Below, piece after piece: positions 1-6,220 of a DNA stretch of 21,194 nt. A program made the position numbers and the translations under genes. The notes under the pieces are model-generated. The model saw nothing but the letters and a program-made list of their open reading frames with translations, did not search any database and was not told where the DNA came from. The DNA is taken from assembly GCA_905235775.1 (NCBI GenBank), contig CAJOMY010000010.1:1-21194 (forward strand). The letters run 5' to 3'. The stretch is from an uncultured Bacteroidales bacterium (lineage in GTDB: Bacteria > Bacteroidota > Bacteroidia > Bacteroidales > UBA932). Each line of letters starts with the position of its first letter. Within the stretch, counting starts at the first letter, position 1.

Positions 1-82
1 AAGGATTATCATAGTCAGGTCGTTTGATCTGACTGCAAGTTGAAGATAATATGTGGAAATAACTATTTCCCGGAAATTCCAC

Positions 83-90
83 TATCTTTG
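83..90 (+). promoter_or_regulatory. Candidate -7 box of a small transcript
   Basis: TATCTTTG fits the Bacteroidetes -7 consensus TAnnTTTG exactly. No TTTG-like -33 box is visible at the usual 19-21 nt upstream, so the match could be chance. A start around position 95-97 would produce a transcript ending at the terminator at 131-169. Confidence 0.35.
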
Positions 91-94
91 TAGA

Positions 95-169
95 GAATGT
101 CTGTAGCCATAGACATTCATAAACGCAACCGCCTGGAGGCACCGCTTAAATGTGCCTTCAGGCTTTTTT
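95..169 (+). ncRNA. Candidate small RNA of about 75 nt
   Basis: Downstream of the -7-like box at 83-90 lie two hairpins in a row. The first is GAATGTCT (95-102) paired with AGACATTC (111-118) with an 8-nt loop. The second is the intrinsic terminator at 131-169. No start codon with a sensible reading frame lies between them. Promoter, structured body and terminator fit a small non-coding RNA, but this could also be the leader or tail of a transcript from the left. I recognise no known RNA family. Confidence 0.3.
131..169 (+). terminator. Rho-independent terminator
   Basis: GCCTGGAGGCAC (131-142) pairs with GTGCCTTCAGGC (152-163) with one mismatch and a 9-nt loop, followed by six T (164-169). 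This is a textbook intrinsic terminator on the plus strand. Confidence 0.75.
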
Positions 170-183
170 CATATAGCTAAGAG

Positions 184-205
184 AAAGTAGGCACAAAGTA
201 GGCAC
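184..205. repeat. Perfect 11-bp tandem repeat (two copies)
   Basis: AAAGTAGGCAC occurs twice head to tail (184-194 and 195-205). Read on the minus strand it is TGTGCCTACTT repeated with an 11-bp period. This resembles the 11-bp-period TGTACCTTATT/TGTACCTTT pair at 18373-18392 in front of the integrase module: 14 of 20 aligned bases agree by eye. It may be part of a recombinase attachment region. Confidence 0.7.
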
Positions 206-219
206 ATTTTGGAAAGCAA

Positions 220-251
220 ATGCCCCTACAGATAGCTGTAGGGGCATTTTT
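220..251. terminator. Bidirectional terminator behind tRNA-Cys
   Basis: ATGCCCCTACA (220-230) pairs perfectly with TGTAGGGGCAT (237-247) around a 6-nt loop. The plus strand continues into a T-run. On the minus strand, the direction of tRNA-Cys, a T-rich tail follows. It directly abuts the tRNA 3' end and probably terminates that transcript. Confidence 0.75.
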
Positions 252-324
252 GGAGGTGCCAAGCGGAATCGAACCGCTGTACCAGGTTTTGCAGACCTGT
301 GCCTAACCGCTCGGCCATAGCACC
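251..324 (-). tRNA. tRNA-Cys (anticodon GCA)
   Basis: The minus strand folds into a complete cloverleaf. The 7-bp acceptor GGTGCTA/TGGCACC includes a T-G wobble. The anticodon arm CAGGT/ACCTG encloses the loop CTGCAAA with anticodon GCA, and the T-arm carries the usual GGTTCGATTCC. The discriminator base is T and the 3' CCA is encoded (251-253). The length is 74 nt. A -7 promoter box lies 10 nt upstream (335-342) and a terminator directly abuts the 3' end. Confidence 0.96.
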
Positions 325-334
325 AATTGAATTG

Positions 335-342
335 CAAAGTTA
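335..342 (-). promoter_or_regulatory. -7 promoter box of tRNA-Cys
   Basis: The minus strand reads TAACTTTG, an exact match to the Bacteroidetes -7 consensus TAnnTTTG, ending 10 nt before the tRNA 5' end. No clear TTTG is seen at the -33 position. Confidence 0.6.
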
Positions 343-398
343 CGGTTTTTTTTGAGACTTACAATTATTATCCGTATTTTGGCGCTTGAATTTACAAT

Positions 399-860
399 AT
401 GATGAAACGTACCCCTATATTTCTCTTGATGGCCCTGACGGCCCTGTCCTGCTCCGTACAGCAGCAGCATTCCGCACCGGCGGACAATCCCGAAGACGAA
501 ATGGTCAACACCGGGTATGGCAGAACCCGCCGTTCGCACATCAATTCGTCCATTTCAAAAATCGACGTAAACGACGCACAGTCATACAGCAATATGTACG
601 AATACCTGGCCGGCCGGGTAGCCGGACTGGTGATCGAAGGAGACCGGATCCGCATCCGCGGCCTCGGCTCACCCAACGACAACAACGATCCCCTCATTCT
701 CCTGGACGATGTCGAGATTTCCGATCTCAGCATGTTGAATCCGAACGACGTCGCCACGGTGGAGGTGCTCAAGGATGCGGCCTCGGCCGCCATCTACGGA
801 ATCCGCGGCGCCAACGGTGTCATCCTGATCACGACAAAGGGAGCCCGCAATGGTAAATAA
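399..860 (+). CDS. TonB-receptor plug-domain lipoprotein (no barrel)
   Basis: This is a 153-aa protein with a lipoprotein signal peptide (hydrophobic stretch about 7-16, lipobox ALSC, lipidated Cys18). It is followed by a SusC/RagA-type plug domain. The plug hallmarks are a GYGRTRRS segment near 39-46, LAGRVAGLVI near 70-79, IRIRGLGS near 84-91, PLILLDDVEI near 98-107, and VEVLKDAASAAIYGIRGANG followed by VILITTKGA at 121-149. The 22-strand barrel that normally follows the plug in a TonB-dependent receptor is absent, and the frame closes cleanly with TAA. Such stand-alone plug proteins occur in Bacteroidetes, but their role is unknown to me. Two ATG codons are adjacent (399, 402), and either could be the start. 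The 3' end overlaps the following HAD gene by 11 nt, so the two are probably translated together. Confidence 0.8.
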   Translation: MMKRTPIFLLMALTALSCSVQQQHSAPADNPEDEMVNTGYGRTRRSHINSSISKIDVNDAQSYSNMYEYLAGRVAGLVIEGDRIRIRGLGSPNDNNDPLILLDDVEISDLSMLNPNDVATVEVLKDAASAAIYGIRGANGVILITTKGARNGK

Positions 861-1470
861 CCTCGTATTCGACTTCGGCGCCGTCCTCGTTGACTGGAAT
901 CCGCATCATCTTTACGACGCTTACTTCGCAGACCGGCAGAGGGCGGATTGGTTCTTGAGCGAAATCTGCCCGTACGAATGGAACGCACAGTGCGACGCCG
1001 GTCGCCCCATTACGGATATCACGGCGGAGCGGGTGGCCCTCTTCCCCGCCTGGGAGAAGGAGATCCGGATGTATTTCGACCGCTGGTGCGACATGATGGG
1101 AGACGGCATTGCCGGCATGGAAGAGCTGGTGCGGGAGTACAAACAGTACGGTTACGGCATCTGGGGCATCACCAACTGGTCCGGCGAGACCTTCCCGCTC
1201 GTCCGGCACAAGTACCCCGTCTTCGACTTGCTGGACGGCTACATCGTGTCCGGAGTGGAGAAAATCCTGAAGCCGGATCCGCGGATCTACCGGCTCCTGC
1301 TGGACCGCTACGGCCTGAAGGCGGAAGAATGTGTCTTCATCGACGACAATCCGGACAATGTCGCCGGAGCCGAGGCCGTCGGTTTTCGCGGCATTCGCTT
1401 CCACGACGCGGAACAGTTGCGGAAAGAGTTGGAACGGGTGCTGGGAGATTCCGGGGCAAGCCCGGAATAA
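850..1470 (+). CDS. HAD-superfamily phosphatase, YihX-like
   Basis: A 206-aa haloacid-dehalogenase-fold hydrolase, expected to dephosphorylate a small cytosolic phosphate ester through an aspartyl-phosphate. Motif I is DFGAVLVDW with the nucleophile Asp8. Position +2 is Gly rather than the second Asp of classic HAD phosphatases, a pattern also found in the YihX group. Motif II is the Thr in GITNWSG (Thr108), motif III KPDPRIY (Lys141) and motif IV FIDDNPDN (Asp165/Asp166). Residues 15-85 form the helical cap. The family includes glucose-1-phosphate phosphatase, but the substrate cannot be read from the sequence. The gene starts inside the 3' end of the plug-domain lipoprotein gene (11-nt overlap). 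Its last codons (LGDSGASPE) lie in a REP-like palindrome, and it runs convergently into psd with only 9 nt between the stop codons. Confidence 0.85.
   Translation: MVNNLVFDFGAVLVDWNPHHLYDAYFADRQRADWFLSEICPYEWNAQCDAGRPITDITAERVALFPAWEKEIRMYFDRWCDMMGDGIAGMEELVREYKQYGYGIWGITNWSGETFPLVRHKYPVFDLLDGYIVSGVEKILKPDPRIYRLLLDRYGLKAEECVFIDDNPDNVAGAEAVGFRGIRFHDAEQLRKELERVLGDSGASPE
1448..1468. repeat. REP-like palindrome at a convergent gene junction
   Basis: ATTCCGGG (1448-1455) and CCCGGAAT (1461-1468) form a perfect 8-bp stem around GCAAG. On the minus strand the sequence reads as ATTCCGGGCTTGCCCCGGAAT, which resembles widespread bacterial repetitive extragenic palindromes of the type 'ATTCCCGGn..CCGGGAAT'. 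It overlaps the last codons and stop of the HAD gene and could act as the shared 3' stem of the convergent HAD and psd transcripts. Only one copy is in the window, so its status as a genomic repeat is inferred. Confidence 0.5.
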
Positions 1471-1479
1471 CTAAGGGTA

Positions 1480-2133
1480 CTACAGTTCCGCCAGCACCGT
1501 TTCGCAGGCGCGCACAACCTCCCCTACCTTGACCCGGATCTTCGCATCCAACGGCAGGTACATGTCGATGCGGGAACCGAACTTGATGATGCCACACTGC
1601 TCTCCGCCACGCACGCAGAGGCCTTCTTTCGCGTGACAGACGATACGACGGGCGAACCCGCCCGCGAGCTGCTTGAACAGGATCTGCTGACCGCCAGGCA
1701 GCTGCATCCCCACACAACTGTGTTCGTTCTCCTCGGATGCCTTGGGCTTGAAAGCCAGAAAATGCTCGCCGGGATAGTAGCGGTAATAGACCACTTCCCC
1801 GTCGACCGGCCAGAAGTTGGCGTGTACGTCGAAGAAGTTCATGTAGACGGAGATCTGCATGCAGTCACGCTTGAGGAATTCCGACTCGAAAACCTTCTCG
1901 ACAATCACCACCTTTCCATCGGCGACGGAAGTGAGTTCACGTCCGCCGGCGGTACGTCTTCGGTTCGGAACACGGAAAAATGCGGTCTGCCACACGCAGA
2001 CCCAGGCCATCGCCGCAATCACGATGCCCCGGACCCAATATTGCGGAACGAGAAGCACGACAGCAAGGGTGATTGCCGCGCAGATCAGGTAGACCAGGGC
2101 CAGGGTGCCGTAGGAATTACGATCGATTCTCAT
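1480..2133 (-). CDS. psd: Phosphatidylserine decarboxylase
   Basis: A 217-aa membrane-associated enzyme that decarboxylates phosphatidylserine to phosphatidylethanolamine. It is a self-cleaving pyruvoyl enzyme. The processing site is the Gly186-Ser187 pair in KFGSRIDMYLP: FGSR is the motif of the short PSD-related family, in place of LGST of E. coli Psd. The conserved FFDVHANFWPVDG (100-112) contains the catalytic-region His104. Two hydrophobic segments lie at about 11-30 and 34-52. The ATG at 2133 was chosen because it gives the family length and because it overlaps the cdsA stop in a 4-nt ATGA, a translational-coupling arrangement. An upstream in-frame extension runs through cdsA and is not credible. 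It works two steps after cdsA in the same pathway. The intervening phosphatidylserine synthase gene is not in the window. Confidence 0.93.
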   Translation of the reverse strand: MRIDRNSYGTLALVYLICAAITLAVVLLVPQYWVRGIVIAAMAWVCVWQTAFFRVPNRRRTAGGRELTSVADGKVVIVEKVFESEFLKRDCMQISVYMNFFDVHANFWPVDGEVVYYRYYPGEHFLAFKPKASEENEHSCVGMQLPGGQQILFKQLAGGFARRIVCHAKEGLCVRGGEQCGIIKFGSRIDMYLPLDAKIRVKVGEVVRACETVLAEL

Positions 2134-2966
2134 ATCAGATTGAACAGGGAGAGATAGACACATGCCATCGGGATGGCCACCAGGCTGCTGTCGAAGCGGT
2201 CCAGCATACCTCCATGGCCGGGAATGCACGCCCCGGAATCCTTGACACCGAAATGCCGCTTCCAAAGCGATTCGAAAAGATCCCCGCACACGCCGAACAC
2301 GGAGACGATCACGCCCAGGACGATGCAGTGGACCAGCGGAAAGGGCAGCCACGTGAGGAAATGCAGGCCGGTCGCGGCGACGACACAAAACACGATTCCG
2401 CCCCAAAAACCCCACCAGGATTTCTTCGGCGAAATGTCAGGCGCCAGCTTGCGCGCCCCCGGCCGCTGGCCAAAGGCCGTCCCGATGCAATAGGCCCCGA
2501 CGTCAGAGCACCAGATCATCACGAACAAAGACAACATGAACCAACCGTCAAACACGATGCCGTCCATCATCAGCAGCGGCGACAGACTGATTGGAAGGGC
2601 GATATAGAGCAAGCCGGCGTAGATGTAGGCCAGGTCGCCGAAGTGCTCACGGGAGGGAAGCAACAGGCAGCTGGCCGGAATCAGCAGCAGCGGGATCAGG
2701 GCGAGCGTCAGCAAGCGCAGGTCCCAACCGTAGAAACAGTGGGCAGACACCAGGATGAAGCTGGCACCGCCGGCCACGAGGCCCAGGAACCGCTGCACGC
2801 GGAAACGCTTATTCAGCGAAATGTCATAGAACTCCCGAAGAGACTGGACCAGGACGGTGACGAACACACAGGCGAAAAGGGTCCGGTCCCAGATCAGGGC
2901 GAATACCATGATGGCCAGAAACACGATTCCGGCCAGGGTGCGAACCCAGAAATTACTCATTTTCAT
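2130..2966 (-). CDS. cdsA: Phosphatidate cytidylyltransferase
   Basis: A 278-aa multi-pass inner-membrane protein that makes CDP-diacylglycerol from phosphatidate and CTP, the entry point to all bacterial phospholipids. The CdsA signature is complete near the C terminus, at about residues 233-260: SLWKRHFGVKDSG, then PGHGGMLDRFDS. About seven or eight hydrophobic segments precede and surround it, including two near the N terminus (9-25, 30-45). The start at 2966 overlaps the end of ftsH by 14 nt. A second Met two codons later (2960) is equally possible. The 3' end overlaps psd by 4 nt. The order ftsH-cdsA-psd makes a membrane-homeostasis operon. Confidence 0.95.
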   Translation of the reverse strand: MKMSNFWVRTLAGIVFLAIMVFALIWDRTLFACVFVTVLVQSLREFYDISLNKRFRVQRFLGLVAGGASFILVSAHCFYGWDLRLLTLALIPLLLIPASCLLLPSREHFGDLAYIYAGLLYIALPISLSPLLMMDGIVFDGWFMLSLFVMIWCSDVGAYCIGTAFGQRPGARKLAPDISPKKSWWGFWGGIVFCVVAATGLHFLTWLPFPLVHCIVLGVIVSVFGVCGDLFESLWKRHFGVKDSGACIPGHGGMLDRFDSSLVAIPMACVYLSLFNLI

Positions 2967-4920
2967 GTGTTTCTTCCTTACGAAGTCGCTCTTCGCCGTG
3001 TTTGCCGGCCTTGGGGCCGAAGATCTTCTCGATGTCGTCGGCCATGATGACCTCCTTGTCGATCAGCTGCTCGGCGAGTTGTGTCAGGCCGGCCCAGTTG
3101 TCCGTGAGGATCTTTCGGGTCCGGGCGGTGACTTCGTCGACGATGGCCTTGACCTCGGAATCGATTAGTTCTGCCGTCTTCTCGCTGTAAGGCTTGGTGA
3201 ACTCATATCCACCTTGTGTATCGTAGAAGGAGATGTTGCCTACTTTGTCGCTCATGCCGAAATAGGTGACCATGGCGTAGGCCATCTTGGTCATGCGTTC
3301 GAAATCGCTCAGGGCGCCCGTGCAGGGCACGCCGTCGTTGACGATTTCCTCGGCGACACGGCCGGCGACCAGGCTGCACATATCGTCCATGATTTCCGAC
3401 TTGGAGCGGGTGACCTTCTCGTCCGGAAGCATCCAGGTGATACCAAGGGCCTGTCCGCGCGGGATGATGGAGACCTTCAGGACCGGGTCGCATCCGGGCA
3501 GCAGCCAGCCGGCCACGGCGTGTCCGGCCTCATGGAAGGCAGTCAGGCGCTTCTCTTCCGGGGACATGATGGTCTTCTTGCGCTCAATGCCGCCAACCAC
3601 ACGGTCCACCGCATCCGAGAAGTCCTGGTTGCTGATGTCGGCCTTGCCGCGCCGGGCTGCAGTCAAGGCGGCCTCGTTGCAGACATTGGCGATATCGGCG
3701 CCGGAGAAGCCCGGTGTATTCTTGGCGATCAGGTCGAGGTTGAAATCCGAAGCGAGTTTCAGGGGCTGGAGGTGCACCTGAAAGATCTCCTTGCGCTCAT
3801 TCAGATCCGGAAGGGTCACGTGGATCTGGCGATCGAAACGACCTGCACGCATCAGGGCTTTGTCCAGAATGTCGGCCCGGTTGGTCGCGGCGAGTACGAT
3901 TACGCCGCTGTTGCTGCCAAATCCGTCCATTTCGGTGAGAAGCTGGTTGAGCGTGTTCTCCCGTTCGTCATTGGACGAGAAGCCGACGTTCTTGCCACGC
4001 GCCCGACCCACGGCATCGATTTCGTCGATGAACACGATGCACGGAGCTTTCTCCTTGGCCTGGGCGAACAGGTCACGCACGCGGCTGGCTCCCACGCCCA
4101 CGAACATCTCCACGAAATCAGACCCGCTGATGCTGAAGAAGGGGACGTCGGCCTCCCCCGCCACGGCCTTGGCCAGCAGGGTCTTGCCGGTGCCCGGAGG
4201 GCCGACCAGCAGGGCTCCCTTGGGGATCTTGCCGCCCAGGGAGGTATATTTCTTCGGATTCTTGAGGAAATCGACAATCTCCATGACTTCTTCCTTGGCG
4301 CCGTACAGGCCTGCGACATCCTTGAAGGTCACTTTGACCTTGTCTTTGTCGGCCAGCTTGCCGGTCGATTTACCCACGTTGAAGGGGTTCATTCCGCCGC
4401 CGGGACCACCGGCGCCGCCGCCCATCTGGCGGCCCATCCCGCGGAACATCCAGCCCCAGAGCAGGAACAGCAGCACGAGCGGGACCACCCACTCGAGGAT
4501 GTTCGCCCAGATGCGGGCATCATTCTCCATGATGATCTTCACCTGCGCGTCGTCGGGCAGCTGCTGGTTCACCTGGGCAAACTCCACCTCCGGCTCGAAG
4601 CGAGTCGAGGTCAGGAAAAAGAAATGAGGCGCGTGGGTCGGCACCTTGCCGCTGGAAAAAAGGGAAACGTATTTGCCAAGTTTGTCGGGCTGTACGGTGA
4701 CCGAGCCCTTGAAGTCGTTACGGACGAAATGTATTTCCTTGATGTCCCCGTCAAGCATCATCTGCCGGACCTGGGGCCATTCGATTTTCTGCGGAGTGGG
4801 ACCGCTCTGCGAGAAGAGCATGTACCCGATGGCAACGATCAGGATAATATAAAGCCACGACAGGTTGATCCGGATGATTTTGGGTTTGTGCGGACCGTTA
4901 TTGTTGGGTTTTTGACGCAT
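2953..4920 (-). CDS. ftsH: ATP-dependent zinc metalloprotease FtsH
   Basis: A 655-aa membrane-anchored AAA+ protease that degrades misassembled membrane proteins and selected regulators. Two transmembrane helices (about 19-37 and 141-159) flank an extracytoplasmic domain. Then come a Gly-rich linker (161-178), Walker A GPPGTGKT (240-247), Walker B IVFIDEID (295-302), the second region of homology with the arginine fingers (about 347-364), the protease motif HEAGH (463-467) and the third zinc ligand Asp539 in SDFERMT. I chose the ATG at 4920. The frame stays open upstream to 5034, but that part lies over the divergent birA gene and upstream of the likely promoter. The C terminus is acidic and charged. 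FtsH heads the operon with cdsA and psd. In relatives I recall rsfS between birA and ftsH; it is absent here. Confidence 0.97.
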   Translation of the reverse strand: MRQKPNNNGPHKPKIIRINLSWLYIILIVAIGYMLFSQSGPTPQKIEWPQVRQMMLDGDIKEIHFVRNDFKGSVTVQPDKLGKYVSLFSSGKVPTHAPHFFFLTSTRFEPEVEFAQVNQQLPDDAQVKIIMENDARIWANILEWVVPLVLLFLLWGWMFRGMGRQMGGGAGGPGGGMNPFNVGKSTGKLADKDKVKVTFKDVAGLYGAKEEVMEIVDFLKNPKKYTSLGGKIPKGALLVGPPGTGKTLLAKAVAGEADVPFFSISGSDFVEMFVGVGASRVRDLFAQAKEKAPCIVFIDEIDAVGRARGKNVGFSSNDERENTLNQLLTEMDGFGSNSGVIVLAATNRADILDKALMRAGRFDRQIHVTLPDLNERKEIFQVHLQPLKLASDFNLDLIAKNTPGFSGADIANVCNEAALTAARRGKADISNQDFSDAVDRVVGGIERKKTIMSPEEKRLTAFHEAGHAVAGWLLPGCDPVLKVSIIPRGQALGITWMLPDEKVTRSKSEIMDDMCSLVAGRVAEEIVNDGVPCTGALSDFERMTKMAYAMVTYFGMSDKVGNISFYDTQGGYEFTKPYSEKTAELIDSEVKAIVDEVTARTRKILTDNWAGLTQLAEQLIDKEVIMADDIEKIFGPKAGKHGEERLRKEETHENE

Positions 4921-4926
4921 CTTGTG

Positions 4927-4934
4927 TAATTTTG
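4927..4934 (+). promoter_or_regulatory. -7 promoter box of birA
   Basis: TAATTTTG matches TAnnTTTG and lies 22 nt before the birA ATG. The -33 region is weak. It sits directly next to the opposing ftsH box (4940-4947), so RNA polymerase could probably occupy only one of the two at a time. Confidence 0.5.
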
Positions 4935-4939
4935 CTTGA

Positions 4940-4947
4940 CAAAGATA
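4940..4947 (-). promoter_or_regulatory. -7 promoter box of the ftsH operon
   Basis: The minus strand reads TATCTTTG, an exact TAnnTTTG match 19 nt before the ftsH ATG at 4920, giving a leader of roughly a dozen nucleotides. This supports 4920 as the true ftsH start. Confidence 0.55.
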
Positions 4948-4956
4948 ATAACAAAA

Positions 4957-5586
4957 ATGAAACCAACTGACGCTGGGGCGCATATTCTGTGGCTTGAGAC
5001 GGCCGATTCGACCAACAGCGTGCTTCGAAGGCACATTGGAAGCCTTGACAATTTGTCAATCGTCGCAGCGCGGGAACAGACGGCGGGGCGCGGACAGGGC
5101 ACGCACACCTGGTTTGCCACGCCGGGCATGAACCTCACTTTCAGTATCCTTTACCGTTTCACGGACGCTTCTGCACTGGCGGCATCGGATGCCCTGCTGA
5201 TCACGCAGCTGACCACGCTCGCGCTGCGCGATTTCCTGTCCGGGCACGGCGTCGAGGCCCGCATCAAATGGCCGAACGACATCTGGGTGGACCGGCGGAA
5301 GATCTGCGGTATCCTCATCGAAAACACCCTGGAGGCCGGGATGGTCCTGGAGAGCATCGTCGGCATCGGCCTCAATCTCAACGAGACCGGCTGGCCCGAC
5401 GCACTGCCGAACCCCGTCTCCCTGCATGAACTGACCGGTCGGAATTACGATCCTGCAGCGGAACTTGTCGCCCTGGAAAGGAGAATCCGCCGCCGTTTCG
5501 GCCAGTTGGCCTCATCCGAAGGCAGAAACTCCCTGCAGGAAGAATTCGGAAAATATATGTTCAGGCTCCCCGAAGAGCCGAAATAG
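4957..5586 (+). CDS. birA: Biotin--[acetyl-CoA-carboxylase] ligase, short form
   Basis: A 209-aa enzyme that activates biotin with ATP and attaches it to biotin carboxyl carrier proteins. It is the monofunctional class, without an N-terminal DNA-binding domain. Visible motifs are DSTN (17-20), the biotinoyl-AMP loop TAGRGQGTHTW (42-52), KWPNDIW (104-110), the catalytic-type Lys115 in RRKICGILIE and GIGLNLN (136-142). The ATG at 4957 is preferred. An upstream TTG at 4936 in the same frame lies within the promoter region. The small SH3-like C-terminal domain of typical ligases is missing: the protein stops about where that domain would begin, and its last 26 nt overlap the convergent rpe gene. 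The catalytic core looks complete, so activity is likely but not proven. Confidence 0.9.
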   Translation: MKPTDAGAHILWLETADSTNSVLRRHIGSLDNLSIVAAREQTAGRGQGTHTWFATPGMNLTFSILYRFTDASALAASDALLITQLTTLALRDFLSGHGVEARIKWPNDIWVDRRKICGILIENTLEAGMVLESIVGIGLNLNETGWPDALPNPVSLHELTGRNYDPAAELVALERRIRRRFGQLASSEGRNSLQEEFGKYMFRLPEEPK

Positions 5587-6208
5587 CCGCAGCGGGATCC
5601 GGAGCCCCGAAGACGGCGCTGCCGGCCACGACCAGGTCCACGCCCGCCTCTTCGACCGCCCGGACGTTCCCTTCATACACGCCGCCGTCAACCTCAATCA
5701 GCGCCTGAGCCCCCCGGCGCTGGATTTCGGCCTTCAGGGCCGCCACGCGGTCCAGCGTCTCATAGATGAACTTCTGGCCGCCGAATCCGGCGAAGACGGA
5801 CATGACGAGAAAGTAATCGGCCTGACCGATATACGGGTACAATTTCGAAACCGGAATGTCCGGATTGACGGCCACGCCGGCCTTGAGGCCGAGATCGTGC
5901 AGCAGGCGGATATGGCGGGCCGTATTGCGCCCGGCGGCTTCCCAATGGAAGGAGCACATCTGTACGCCGTCCTTCGCGAGCTTTTCGAACCAGCGCTCCG
6001 GGTGCACCACCATCAGGTGCGCGTCCATGGGCGCCCTGGCGATCTTCGCCACCGGGTCGATGACTGAAAAACCGAACGAGATGTTGGGCACGAGCGTGCC
6101 GTCCATCACGTCCAGGTGGATGACGTCTCCGCAGCGGTTGACGAGCTCGATGTCCTTCTCCAGATGGAGAAAGTCGGCCGCCAGGATGGAAGGGGCAATC
6201 TGGATCAT
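5561..6208 (-). CDS. rpe: Ribulose-phosphate 3-epimerase
   Basis: A 215-aa TIM-barrel metalloenzyme that interconverts ribulose 5-phosphate and xylulose 5-phosphate in the pentose phosphate pathway. Family motifs are APSILAADFLHL (5-16) with Ser7, the metal-site residues His31 and Asp33 in HLDVMDG, His64 in MDAHLMV, and the second catalytic Asp174 in IEVDGGV. GSAVF near 196-200 binds the phosphate. The length is normal. The phosphate loop reads VMSVFAGFGGQKF (135-147), where many homologues have VNPGFGGQ; the two-residue change is the only oddity. The start lies 12 nt downstream of dnaA, so the two are probably one transcript. The 3' end overlaps the convergent birA gene by 26 nt. Confidence 0.96.
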   Translation of the reverse strand: MIQIAPSILAADFLHLEKDIELVNRCGDVIHLDVMDGTLVPNISFGFSVIDPVAKIARAPMDAHLMVVHPERWFEKLAKDGVQMCSFHWEAAGRNTARHIRLLHDLGLKAGVAVNPDIPVSKLYPYIGQADYFLVMSVFAGFGGQKFIYETLDRVAALKAEIQRRGAQALIEVDGGVYEGNVRAVEEAGVDLVVAGSAVFGAPDPAAAISALRGA

Positions 6209-6220
6209 ATCAGCATGAGC

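Larger units (their letters stand above)
1..250. other. Gene-free left edge next to tRNA-Cys
   Basis: I see no plausible coding sequence here. The stretch is richer in A and T than the genes to its right. It contains a -7-like promoter box (83-90), a small hairpin (95-118), a strong terminator hairpin (131-169), a perfect 11-bp tandem repeat (184-205) and a second, bidirectional terminator (220-251) that touches the 3' end of tRNA-Cys. Because the tRNA 3' end faces this side and the repeat resembles the one in front of the integrase module at 18.37 kb, this may be the edge of an integrated element lying to the left. That last point is inference. Confidence 0.5.

Noticed and set aside
386..856. 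156-aa frame overlapping the plug-domain lipoprotein
   Set aside because: It is the +2 shadow of the lipoprotein gene, with an Arg/His-rich composition and no signal.
3214..4929. Plus-strand open frame of 571 codons opposite ftsH
   Set aside because: It is the complement of FtsH with no recognisable domain, and its frame follows third-position GC bias of the real gene.
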